Position numbers and translations under genes: made by a program
Assembly (NCBI RefSeq): GCF_013817345.1
Contig: NZ_JACDCW010000004.1
Location: 1 to 64,000 of the forward strand
Direction: 5' to 3'
DNA from: Methylibium sp.
GTDB lineage: Bacteria > Pseudomonadota > Gammaproteobacteria > Burkholderiales > Burkholderiaceae_C
DNA length: 64,000 nt
Shown: piece by piece, positions 40,330-49,331 of the stretch
Numbering within the stretch: position 1 is the first letter of the stretch
Layout of the letters: every line of letters begins with the position of its first letter
The notes under the pieces: model-generated
What the model was told of the DNA's origin: nothing
Seen by the model: only the letters and a program-made list of their open reading frames with translations
Database searches by the model: none

Positions 40330-42075
40330 ATGAGCGCTTCCCTCGCTGAGATCGACCCCGACGCACTCGCGCCGGGCACTCGCCTGTCCGAGTTCGAGAT
40401 CGAGCGGGTGCTGGGGATCGGCGGGTTCGGCATCGTCTACCTGGCGTTCGACCATGCGCTCGAACGTCATGTGGCCTTGAAGGAATACATGCCGGCGGCG
40501 CTCGCGGCCCGGCGCGGCGGCACACAGATCGCCGTGCGCTCGGAAGCGCACGTCAAGACCTTCGGCATCGGGCTGCGCTCTTTCGTGAACGAGGCGCGGC
40601 TGCTGGCGCGCTTCGACCATCCGGCGCTGGTCAAGGTCTACAGATTCTGGGAAGAAAACGGCACCGCCTACATGGTGATGCCTTACTACGAAGGCCAGAC
40701 GCTGAGCATCGCGCGCACCGCGATGGCGTCGCCGCCGAACGAGGACTGGCTGCTGGCATTGGCCGACGCGATGCTCGGCGCGTTGGAGGCGCTTCACCGC
40801 GAGCAGGTCTATCACCGCGACGTCGCGCCCGACAACATCCTGCTGCAGCCGGACGGCGCGGCCGTGCTGCTCGACTTCGGCGCGGCGCGGCTCGTGATCA
40901 GCGACCGCACGCAATCGCTCACCGCCATCCTCAAGCCGAATTTCGCGCCGATCGAGCAGTACGGCGAATCTTCGCAGCTGCTTCAGGGCCCCTGGACCGA
41001 CCTCTACAGCCTGGCTGCGGTACTGCACTTCTGCCTCATCGGCCGTGCGCCCGTGCCGGCGGCACTGCGCATGCTGCACGACGAACTGCCCTCGTTGCTC
41101 GCGCTTGGCGATGAGCTGACCGCGGCCGACGGCTCGCGCTACAGCGCCGCCTTCCTTGGCGCCATCGACGCGGCGCTGGCCGTGCGGCCGCAAGCCAGAC
41201 CGCAGCATGCGGCGGCCTTTCGGGCCGCTCTTCACGGCGAGCCGGCGCCGCCGGTCGGGGCGGAACTCATCGCCTTGCCGGCCAAGCCACAGAGCGGTCT
41301 TTCACGGGCGCCTTTTGCGCCGACCGAGGCACGGCTGCGGCGCTCGGGCGGCGAGGCCGCCGTGACCACGGCCTGGGCGACGATCGGCCCGAGAACCGAT
41401 TCATCGGCCCGAGCTTCGGCCGCGAAGGCGGCACGAGCACCGGGCAAGCGCTCCGTGCAGGCCGCAGCGGCGGTGCTGGCGCCGTTCGTGACGATGCCGC
41501 CGCGGCGCCTGGCGATGCTTGGCCTGGCGCCTGTAGTCCTTGCAGCGCTGATGGGGTACTCGGCGATGCGGCCGGAAACACCGGCGGCCGAGTTCGTCGA
41601 AAGCCGCGCGCCCTTGTCGCCGGCCATGCGGGCGCCGAGCGTTGCAGAGCCGCCCCCGTCGGTGCAGATCGTCACCGAACTCATCGTGGAACCTGCGCAG
41701 ACTGCTGCCGCCCCGGCGCTTGTCTCTCCATCGCCGCCCGTGTCGGCAGCGCCTGTCGCGCAACGCAAGGCGCCGGCCACCACCATCTCTTCCGGTGAAA
41801 GCCCGCCTTCTGCACTGGAGACGACGCGGCAGGCAGCTACCGACGAGGCCGTCGCCGCGGCGGCCGACAGTTCTTCGGCGCGCACGCAACGCGCGCGTCC
41901 GGTGCGCGCTCCCGCAGCAGCGGCGCAGACGGCACGGCAGTCCTGCGGCGACCGCAATTTCTTTTCGATGCAGTTCTGCCTGCAGCGCCAGTGCAGAAAG
42001 CCGGAGTTCGCGCGAGACGCCGAATGCCTCGATCTCCTGGAACGGCAAGGCCAACAGACCCGGCCCTCGTTCTGA
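40330..42075 (+). CDS. Serine/threonine protein kinase with TM and Cys-rich C-terminal segment
   Basis: GIGGFGIVYLA, VALKEYMP, HRDVAPDNILL, LLDFGAAR; TM RLAMLGLAPVVLAALMGYSAM; C-terminus SCGDRNFFSMQFCLQRQCRKPEFARDAECLDL. Confidence 0.92.
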   Translation: MSASLAEIDPDALAPGTRLSEFEIERVLGIGGFGIVYLAFDHALERHVALKEYMPAALAARRGGTQIAVRSEAHVKTFGIGLRSFVNEARLLARFDHPALVKVYRFWEENGTAYMVMPYYEGQTLSIARTAMASPPNEDWLLALADAMLGALEALHREQVYHRDVAPDNILLQPDGAAVLLDFGAARLVISDRTQSLTAILKPNFAPIEQYGESSQLLQGPWTDLYSLAAVLHFCLIGRAPVPAALRMLHDELPSLLALGDELTAADGSRYSAAFLGAIDAALAVRPQARPQHAAAFRAALHGEPAPPVGAELIALPAKPQSGLSRAPFAPTEARLRRSGGEAAVTTAWATIGPRTDSSARASAAKAARAPGKRSVQAAAAVLAPFVTMPPRRLAMLGLAPVVLAALMGYSAMRPETPAAEFVESRAPLSPAMRAPSVAEPPPSVQIVTELIVEPAQTAAAPALVSPSPPVSAAPVAQRKAPATTISSGESPPSALETTRQAATDEAVAAAADSSSARTQRARPVRAPAAAAQTARQSCGDRNFFSMQFCLQRQCRKPEFARDAECLDLLERQGQQTRPSF

Positions 42076-42234
42076 GGTGATGCGGGCCGGGGCCCTGCGC
42101 GGAGCCGGAGCGGCGGCTCGGACGGGTCCAATGTTCCAGGCGCAACAAGTTCTACGGCGCAGCCCCAGTGCCCACGCTCCGACTCGCGGGGTATACCGGT
42201 TGCTTCCGGCACAAGCCGTCCGCCGTCCGCCGAC

Positions 42235-43953
42235 ATGAGCACCGTTCCCGCCGATCGACCGCACCTCGCGCACTGGCCCAAGCGCCTGCCGCGCGAACTG
42301 GTGGTGCCCGACACCACGCTGTGGTTCAACCTGGAAGTCGCAGCGCGCCGCTACCCTGACAAGCCCGCCTACGTGTTCTTCGGCCGAGAACTCGGTTACG
42401 GCGAACTGCAGCGCCAGGCCGAGGCGCTGGCCGGTTGGCTGCAACAGGTGGCCGGTGTGAAGCGTGGCGATCGGGTCGCGCTGTATCTGCAGAACTGCCC
42501 GCAGTTCGTTGTCGCCTGCTATGCAGTGTTGCGGGCCGATGCCGTGGTGGTGCCGGTCAACCCGATGAACAAGGCCGAGGAGTTCGGCCACTACATCACC
42601 GATCCCGAAACGCGGGTCGTCGTGTGCAGCGCCGATCTCGCCGCGAACGTGGCGCAGGCCGATGCCGCGCTGCCTTCCGGGCAGCATCTCGCGCACCTCC
42701 TGGTCACGCGCTACGACGACGCGCTGCCCGAGCGCTTCGATCCCGATCTGCCGGTGCCGCAAACAATGGCGCAATGGCTGCGCGCCGATCCGCCGCTGCC
42801 GCAAGGCTTGCCGGTCACGCGCTGGAACGATGCGCTCGCCGCAGGCCATGCGCCCCGCCCGCACACCGCTGGGCCCGACGATCTGGCGCTGCTGCCCTAC
42901 ACCTCTGGCACCACGGGGCTGCCCAAGGGCTGCATGCATACGCACCGCACGTTGATGCACAACACGGTCGGCGGTGGGCAGTTCGGCTTCGGCGGGCCGG
43001 AGGCGGTGAGTCTGGGGGTGGTGCCGCTCTTTCACATCACGGGCATGGTCTACAGCGTGCTCGGGTCCGTCTATCTCGGTGGAACCGTCGTGCTCATGCC
43101 GCGCTGGGACCGCGAGCTGGCGGGCGTGCTGATGTCGCGCCATCGGGTCACGCACTGGACTTGCATCCCGACGATGATCATCGACCTGTTCGCGAGCCCG
43201 AACTACCGCTCTTTCGATCTGTCTCGGCTGCGCTACCTGAGCGGCGGTGGCGCGGCGATGCCGCAGGCCGTGGCGCAACGGCTGCTCGACGAGTTCGGCG
43301 TCGCCTTCGCCGAAGGCTACGGCCTGACAGAGACCGCTGCCCCCACGCACGCCAATCCGCCTGAACGCGCCAAGCTGCAATGCCTGGGCATGCCGATCTA
43401 CGGCACCGACTCGCGCGTGATCGATCCGCTGACGCTGGAGGAGTTGCCGCCCGGCGAGGTGGGCGAGATCGTCACGCACGGGCCGATGGTCTTCACGGGC
43501 TACTGGCGCCATCCCGAAGCGACGGCTGAGGCCTTCGTGAGGATCAACGGCGACGACAAGCTGTTCTTCCGCACCGGCGATCTCGGTCGCATGGACGAGG
43601 AAGGCTACTTCTTCCTCACCGACCGACTCAAACGCATGATCAACGCGAGCGGCTTCAAGGTCTGGCCGGCCGAGGTCGAGTTGATGCTCTACAAGCACCC
43701 CGCCGTTCAGGAAGCCTGCATCATCGCCAGTCGCGATGCCTACCGCGGCGAATCGGTCAAGGCGGTGATCGTGCGGCGCGACGACCACGCCGCCGCCACT
43801 GCCGAAGAGATCATCGACTGGGCGCGCGAGCAGATGGCGGCCTACAAGTACCCCCGTGTCGTCGAGTTCGTCGATGTGCTGCCGAAGTCGGGCGCCGGCA
43901 AGGTGCTGTGGCGGGTGCTGCAGGAACGCGAGAACCGCCGGAGTGCCGGTTAG
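42235..43953 (+). CDS. Long-chain fatty-acid-CoA ligase / AMP-binding enzyme
   Basis: PYTSGTTGLPKGCMHTH, GYGLTETAAPTHANP, YFFLTDRLKRMINASGFKVWPAEVE. Confidence 0.95.
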   Translation: MSTVPADRPHLAHWPKRLPRELVVPDTTLWFNLEVAARRYPDKPAYVFFGRELGYGELQRQAEALAGWLQQVAGVKRGDRVALYLQNCPQFVVACYAVLRADAVVVPVNPMNKAEEFGHYITDPETRVVVCSADLAANVAQADAALPSGQHLAHLLVTRYDDALPERFDPDLPVPQTMAQWLRADPPLPQGLPVTRWNDALAAGHAPRPHTAGPDDLALLPYTSGTTGLPKGCMHTHRTLMHNTVGGGQFGFGGPEAVSLGVVPLFHITGMVYSVLGSVYLGGTVVLMPRWDRELAGVLMSRHRVTHWTCIPTMIIDLFASPNYRSFDLSRLRYLSGGGAAMPQAVAQRLLDEFGVAFAEGYGLTETAAPTHANPPERAKLQCLGMPIYGTDSRVIDPLTLEELPPGEVGEIVTHGPMVFTGYWRHPEATAEAFVRINGDDKLFFRTGDLGRMDEEGYFFLTDRLKRMINASGFKVWPAEVELMLYKHPAVQEACIIASRDAYRGESVKAVIVRRDDHAAATAEEIIDWAREQMAAYKYPRVVEFVDVLPKSGAGKVLWRVLQERENRRSAG

Positions 43954-44056
43954 CGCCGGGCGGTGCGCCTTCCAGTGTTTCTGCTCCGGGCCGGCCTGCG
44001 CAAGAACCGATGGGCGCGATGCTGCGGCGTCGTCGGCGCCGGATAGAGCGCATTTC

Positions 44057-44338
44057 TCAGCGCTGCGCCAGCAGGTCCTGCGTCTCGGGATGGCGGCGCA
44101 TGTAGAGCGCCACGTAGGAGCACAGCGGCTCGACTTTCAGGCCCTCGGCGCGTGCCCATTCCAGCGCGACCCGCACCAGCGCGGCGGCAATGCCACGGCC
44201 CTGCAGCGCCGAGGGCACGACGGTATGGGGCATCACCATCACGTCGCCGTGCAGGCGGTAGTCGGCGATGCACACGTGCCCATCGACAGTCGCCTCGAAG
44301 CGCGAGGCGGTCTCGTTTCGGATCACGTCGGTCGTCAT
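44057..44338 (-). CDS. GNAT-like N-acetyltransferase (short)
   Basis: VIRNETASRFEATVDGHVCIADYRLHGDVMVMPHTVVPSALQGRGIAAALVRVALEWARAEGLKVEPLCSYVALYMRRHPE. Confidence 0.9.
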   Translation of the reverse strand: MTTDVIRNETASRFEATVDGHVCIADYRLHGDVMVMPHTVVPSALQGRGIAAALVRVALEWARAEGLKVEPLCSYVALYMRRHPETQDLLAQR

Positions 44339-44519
44339 GCGGATGCGGCTCCTTGTTCCACGGGATTTAGTGTGCACGCCAATGGGTCGGGCGGTGGTCC
44401 GGGTGGCCGGCCGCCCCTCGTCGGTTGGGGGTCGAATCAGCAGACCGCGGCCATGAATCGTGAGGGCACTGCAGGTGGCCGTCGTCCGCGACTGCAAGCC
44501 TGTCGCACACCCGCCAAAT

Positions 44520-45044
44520 TCACACCCAGCCCATCATGCCGAGCACCGCACCGCCCGTGATCAGCCACAACAAGTGCAGCCGCGTGCGCCACACGAGCAG
44601 CGCGGCAGCGGCGGTGACCAGGAGCGCACGCCATTCGGTGAGCGGTGCAGTGAGCAGCCAGCCGGTGGCCGCGATCAGTGCCAGCGTGACCGGCGCCATG
44701 CCCAGCTTGAAGGCGCGCACGGCGCGCCAGTCCTGCCGTGCATGGCCCCAGCGCGAAGCAAGCAGCGCCAGGGTGGCCGAAGGCAGCAGGATGCCCACCA
44801 AGGTGACGGCGGCGCCTGGCAAGCCGGCCGCCTGGTAGCCGAGTATGGCGACGAACAGCACGTTCGGGCCCGGAGCGGCCTGCGCGATGGCGATCGACGA
44901 TGTGAACTGGGCGTCGTTCAGCAACTGCTGCTCTACCACCATCCAGCGGTGCATGTCGGGCGCCACCGTGATCGCCCCGCCGATCGACAGCAGCGACAAC
45001 AGCAGGAAGTGACCGAACAGGCTGAGCAGTAGCTCGGTGTTCAT
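44520..45044 (-). CDS. Chromate transporter, short-chain subunit
   Basis: LLSLLSIGGAITVAPDMHRWMVVEQQLLNDAQFTSSIAIAQAAPGPNVLFVAILGYQAAGLPGA. Confidence 0.9.
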   Translation of the reverse strand: MNTELLLSLFGHFLLLSLLSIGGAITVAPDMHRWMVVEQQLLNDAQFTSSIAIAQAAPGPNVLFVAILGYQAAGLPGAAVTLVGILLPSATLALLASRWGHARQDWRAVRAFKLGMAPVTLALIAATGWLLTAPLTEWRALLVTAAAALLVWRTRLHLLWLITGGAVLGMMGWV

Positions 45045-45138
45045 CGAAGCACCCCGGCGCTTCGTCTCGAGTCGGCGCGCGGAGATTCGTCGCCGAACTC
45101 GACAGGGGCACGTTCGCGGTCCTGTCGGCGCTGCCGCT

Positions 45139-45729
45139 TCATGCGCCGGCCTGACTGCGGGCGAGTCTGTGCCACGCCAGCGCGCAAGCGACTGCACCGA
45201 GACCGAGCAGCACCCACACCAGCGGCCAACGCAACACCGCGATCGCCACGAAGCAGGCCGCCCCCAGGCCGATCGTCAGCGGCAAGCCGAGCGCGTTGCC
45301 TCGCAGCGAAGCGGCGAGCTTGAATGCGGTGCCGAGAATCATGCCCGCCGCCACCGCGCCCATCCCGCGCAGCGCGCCGGCCACCATGGGCTGCGCCTCG
45401 AAGCGGGTATACAGCGCCGCGGCCGCGAGCACGAGGGCCAGCGGCACGGCCATCATGCCGGCCAGCGCGATGAACGCGCCGCGCGTGCCGAAGAAGCGGT
45501 CGCCGACCATGATGGCAAGGTTGCACACATTCGGCCCTGGCATCACCTGGGCGAGGGCCAGCATCTCGACGAATTCGGCTTCGCTGAGCCAGCGCCTGTT
45601 CTCGCACAACACACGCTGGGCGACGGCAAGCACGCCGCCGAAACCCTGCAGCGCCAGGCCGGTGAAGGCGATGAACAGTTCGGTGCAGGAAGCGGGGCGC
45701 GACAGGGGCAGGGGGTCAAGGGCCTTCAT
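45139..45729 (-). CDS. Chromate transporter, short-chain subunit
   Basis: FIAFTGLALQGFGGVLAVAQRVLCENRRWLSEAEFVEMLALAQVMPGPNVCNLAIMVGDRFFGTRGA. Confidence 0.9.
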   Translation of the reverse strand: MKALDPLPLSRPASCTELFIAFTGLALQGFGGVLAVAQRVLCENRRWLSEAEFVEMLALAQVMPGPNVCNLAIMVGDRFFGTRGAFIALAGMMAVPLALVLAAAALYTRFEAQPMVAGALRGMGAVAAGMILGTAFKLAASLRGNALGLPLTIGLGAACFVAIAVLRWPLVWVLLGLGAVACALAWHRLARSQAGA

Positions 45730-45857
45730 TCGGCGTGATTCTCTGCGTGTTGCAGGGCCGCGTTGTCCCCGGCATGACCGGCGGGCCGGGCGGTGAATGA
45801 GACAGGTCGAAGTCGCACGGCAGGGGAAACGGCCGTCCCCGGACTGCAATGCGGACT

Positions 45858-45913
45858 GCAATGAAAAACGCGGCCGAAGCCGCGATGCAATGAAAAACGC
45901 GGCCGGAGCCGCG
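45858..45913 (-). terminator. Tandemly duplicated Rho-independent terminator downstream of cold-shock gene
   Basis: Two 27-nt copies gcaatgaaaaacgcggccg(a/g)agccgcg, 29-nt period, one mismatch; minus strand reads cgcggct-tcggccgcgttttt. Confidence 0.85.
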
Positions 45914-45942
45914 TCTTGTCTGTAGCGTCGATCCGCCGCTGA

Positions 45943-46152
45943 TTACAGCGGGCGGATGTTCGCAGCCTGCGGGCCCTTCTGGCCTTGCTTCACTTCGAAC
46001 TCGACACGCTGGTTCTCGAGCAGGGTCTTGAAGCCCGAGCCCTGGATGTCGCGGAAATGCGCGAACACGTCGGCGCCGCCGCCGTCCTGGGCGATGAAGC
46101 CGAAGCCCTTGCTTTCGTTGAACCACTTGACGGTGCCGGTTTGCATGCTCAT
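45943..46152 (-). CDS. cspA: Cold-shock protein
   Basis: [36 protein letters not shown]... Confidence 0.96.
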   Translation of the reverse strand: MSMQTGTVKWFNESKGFGFIAQDGGGADVFAHFRDIQGSGFKTLLENQRVEFEVKQGQKGPQAANIRPL

Positions 46153-46401
46153 AAAACGTTCCTATCGGTCAAAAGATTAAGGCACAGCAACATGCCGCGC
46201 TCGTGCAGAGACACTCAAGAAACGCTACCTGGGGGGTACGAGCCAGACGGCCATCGAGCGATGACCGGATTGAACAAACCTCTAGAACCACGGTCTTGCG
46301 TATATCTACAAGCGAATTGTATCTCACCGGCTCGACGCATTGAAGCAAGCGTCCCCGCAGAATGCGAGGCCATTGCAACGGCCTTCAACCGAGGAAACAC
46401 C

Positions 46402-46884
46402 ATGAGCGACTCCCCCTTACCTGAAGAATCCGGCGCACGCTGGATGCACGATGGCGTGCGCGTGATCGCGGCCGGTCAGCTTGATGCCAACACGGCACAG
46501 ACGCCCGGCATGGACCGCAAGGCGGCGATCAATTTCGCGCGCGTCGGGGCGCAGAAGTTGTGGGCCGGAACCGTGCACATCCATCCGGATGCGAAGACCG
46601 GCGCGCACCACCACGGGCCGCTGGAGAGCGTGATCTTCGTGGTCAAAGGCCGCGCACGCATGCGCTGGGGCGAGCAGCTCGAGTTCACCGCCGAAGCCGG
46701 ACCGGGCGACTTCATCTACGTGCCGCCCTTCGTGCCGCACCAGGAGATCAACGCCAGCGCCGACGAGACGCTCGAATGCGTGCTGGTCAGAAGCGATGGC
46801 GAAGCGGTGGCGGTCAACCTCGACATCGAACCCGTGGAAAAGCCGCAGACGGTGTTGTGGATCGACCCGATTCACCGTGGCTGA
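46402..46884 (+). CDS. Cupin domain-containing protein
   Basis: GTVHIHPDAKTGAHHHGPLESVIFVVKGRARMRWGEQLEFTAEAGPGDFIYVPPFVPHQEIN. Confidence 0.92.
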   Translation: MSDSPLPEESGARWMHDGVRVIAAGQLDANTAQTPGMDRKAAINFARVGAQKLWAGTVHIHPDAKTGAHHHGPLESVIFVVKGRARMRWGEQLEFTAEAGPGDFIYVPPFVPHQEINASADETLECVLVRSDGEAVAVNLDIEPVEKPQTVLWIDPIHRG

Positions 46885-47191
46885 GCCGGATGCGGGCCGG
46901 AACGAGGTGCCGCGCGTGAGCACACGCCTGCAACAGATCGACTTTGCACTGCGGGGCGAGTTCATCACCCTCGACGCGTTGCTCAAGGCCACCGGGCTGG
47001 CCGGCAGCGGCGGTGCAGCCAAGGCGTTGATCGCCTCGGGTCGCGTGCAGGTCGACGGCCAGGACGAACTGCGCAAGACCGCCAAGCTGCGCGCCGGCCA
47101 GGTCGTCGCCGTTCAAGGCGCGCGAGTGCGAGTGTTGAGCGAGGCGTCACCGGCGAGCGAGTCACCCGAACGTCAGCAATCACCACCCTGA
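46877..47191 (+). CDS. S4 RNA-binding domain protein (start ambiguous: GTG 46877 or 46916)
   Basis: QQIDFALRGEFITLDALLKATGLAGSGGAAKALIASGRVQVDGQDELRKTAKLRAGQVV. Confidence 0.85.
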   Translation: MAEPDAGRNEVPRVSTRLQQIDFALRGEFITLDALLKATGLAGSGGAAKALIASGRVQVDGQDELRKTAKLRAGQVVAVQGARVRVLSEASPASESPERQQSPP

Positions 47192-47253
47192 CATGCGGCG
47201 GTCATCAACGCTGCACTACCGTGCGGAGCTGTCTGCACTGGCGAAGAACTCCT

Positions 47254-48447
47254 ATGAAAACGCTTGCGCTGCTGTTCGCCGGTTTCGCCCTCGTCGCGGG
47301 CACGGCCCGCTCGCCGGCCGAGGGGCGAGGTTCGACAGGGAAGACCGCACCGACGGCAGCACCGCTGGTCATCAGCCACCGCGGCGCGAGCGGCTATATG
47401 CCGGAACACACGCTGGCCGCGTACTGGATGGCGATCGAGCAGGGCGCTGATTACATCGAGCCCGACCTGGTCAGCACCAAGGACGGCGTGCTGGTCGCGC
47501 GCCACGAGAACGCGATCGCCATCCTCAATGCGGACGGCAGCCTGCGAGAGGCCACCACGAACGTTGCCGAGCGCCCCGAATTCGCGGACCGCAAGTCGAC
47601 GAAGCGCATCGACGGTGACAGCATCACCGGGTGGTTCACCGAGGACTTCACCTTGGCCGAACTCAAGACCTTGCGCGCCCGCGAACGCCTGCCCGCGCTG
47701 CGCGCGGCCAACACGCGTTTCGACGACATGTTCGAGGTGCCGACCTTCGAGGAAGTGCTCCTCCTCGTCGCCCGGACCAACGAGCGCCGACGCGCCGAGG
47801 CGACATCGGGGCGCGGCAAGAGCAAGGGCTTCACACCGGTCGGCATCTATCCCGAAACAAAGCACCCCAGTTACTTCGAGGGCATCGGCCTGGCGCTCGA
47901 GGAGCCGCTGGTGCGCTCGCTTGAACGCTACGGCTACCGCCGTGCCGATGCGCCGGTGTTCGTGCAGTCCTTCGAGACCGCGAACCTGAGAAAACTCGCG
48001 CGCATGACACGCGTGCCGCTCGTGCAATTGCTGTCCAACGGCGGCAAGCCCTGGGATTTCGTGCTGAGCGGCGATCCGCGCGGCTACCTCGACCTCGTGA
48101 CACCCGCCGGTCTGACCGAGATCGCGCGGTATGCGCATGGCATCGGTCCATCCACGCCGATGATCATTCCGCTGGTGGGCGGCCGGCTCGGCACGCCGAC
48201 CTCGCTGATCGCCGATGCGCATGCCGCCGGCCTGCTGGTGCACGGCCATACCTTCCGCGCCGAAAACGCCTTCTTGCCGGACGAGTTCAATGCCGGCAGC
48301 GACCCCGCCGCGCTCGGCGACCTGGCCGGTCAGCTGCGTGCCTTTCTGCAACTCGGCATGGACGGCTTCTTCACCGACCATCCCTTCCTCGGCAAGCAGG
48401 CGCGCGACGCCTTCGTCATGCAGCCTCGAGGAGGCACACGGCCGTAG
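47254..48447 (+). CDS. glpQ: Glycerophosphodiester phosphodiesterase
   Basis: LVISHRGASGYMPEHTLAAYWMAIEQGADYIEPDLVSTKDGVLVARHE. Confidence 0.94.
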   Translation: MKTLALLFAGFALVAGTARSPAEGRGSTGKTAPTAAPLVISHRGASGYMPEHTLAAYWMAIEQGADYIEPDLVSTKDGVLVARHENAIAILNADGSLREATTNVAERPEFADRKSTKRIDGDSITGWFTEDFTLAELKTLRARERLPALRAANTRFDDMFEVPTFEEVLLLVARTNERRRAEATSGRGKSKGFTPVGIYPETKHPSYFEGIGLALEEPLVRSLERYGYRRADAPVFVQSFETANLRKLARMTRVPLVQLLSNGGKPWDFVLSGDPRGYLDLVTPAGLTEIARYAHGIGPSTPMIIPLVGGRLGTPTSLIADAHAAGLLVHGHTFRAENAFLPDEFNAGSDPAALGDLAGQLRAFLQLGMDGFFTDHPFLGKQARDAFVMQPRGGTRP

Positions 48448-48549
48448 AGAGCGCAGAGCGGTGCACAGTCCACTGTGCATATACAAGCACAAGCGGCGAG
48501 CGTGGCGTCGCGTTCCAAGCGGGCCACGCCGATGCGCAGCGTGTGTGCT

Positions 48550-49305
48550 TCAGGCGCCGCGCACGTCGGCCACCGGCTCGCGGCCGAAGTCGCTGCCTTG
48601 CAGGCAGCGCAGGACCTTGGCGGCCGCCTCGGCCGGCGTGTCGAGCCGGCCCTGCGACTTGAGTTCGACGAAGCGATCGCGATCCGGAAAGCCGGCCGGA
48701 TCGCTCTCGCGCAATTGAGTCTGCATGTCGGTGTCGACCACGCCGGGCGCCAGTGACACCACCTTGACGCCGCGCGCTTGGCCTGCAGCATCGAGGGCGA
48801 TCACGCGCGAGGCGTGGTCGAGGCCGGCCTTTACCGCGCAATACGCCGCCTGGCCGGCCATCGCGTAGCGGCCCAGGCCAGAGGAGATGTTGAGCAGCCG
48901 GCGCTCGGCACGCCAGTTCTGTGTGCCGCGCAGGAAGGCCGCGGTCAGAAGCAATGGTGCCTCGAGTCCGACGCGCAGTGCACGCGACAGGTCCTCGGGG
49001 TCGCTCGCCTCCAGCGGGCCGGCGCGAGCCAGCGCGGCGGCGTTGTTGATCAAGGTTGCCGTGGCGAAGCGCTGGGCATCGAACGCGCCGAGCCATGCGT
49101 CGAGGGCCGCCGCCGCGAGCGGCTCGGCCAGGTCGACAGACCATTGCTCGCACGAAGCGCCGGCAGCACTTGCCAGTTCGGCCAGCCGCGGATGCTCACG
49201 GCGCGAGAGTGCAAGCAGGGTCACGCCGGGCGCGAGCAGTTGCTCGGCCAGGGCCGCGCCCAGGCCGCGCGAGGCGCCGGTGAGGATGCAGAGGGTCTCG
49301 TTCAT
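48550..49305 (-). CDS. SDR-family oxidoreductase
   Basis: CILTGASRGLGAALAEQLL, INNAA, ISSGLG...YCAVKAGLDHASR (YxxxK). Confidence 0.93.
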   Translation of the reverse strand: MNETLCILTGASRGLGAALAEQLLAPGVTLLALSRREHPRLAELASAAGASCEQWSVDLAEPLAAAALDAWLGAFDAQRFATATLINNAAALARAGPLEASDPEDLSRALRVGLEAPLLLTAAFLRGTQNWRAERRLLNISSGLGRYAMAGQAAYCAVKAGLDHASRVIALDAAGQARGVKVVSLAPGVVDTDMQTQLRESDPAGFPDRDRFVELKSQGRLDTPAEAAAKVLRCLQGSDFGREPVADVRGA

Positions 49306-49331
49306 CGCAGGCCTTTCTTCGGTGGTTTTCT

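Noticed and set aside
38798-40525. 575-aa ORF that would fuse RarD with upstream sequence
   Set aside because: N-terminal half is antisense/out-of-frame to the FKBP gene; RarD homology starts at GTG 39691.
41401-43788. 795-aa minus-strand ORF spanning kinase end and acyl-CoA ligase
   Set aside because: Antisense to two well-supported genes; composition typical of spurious GC-rich ORFs.
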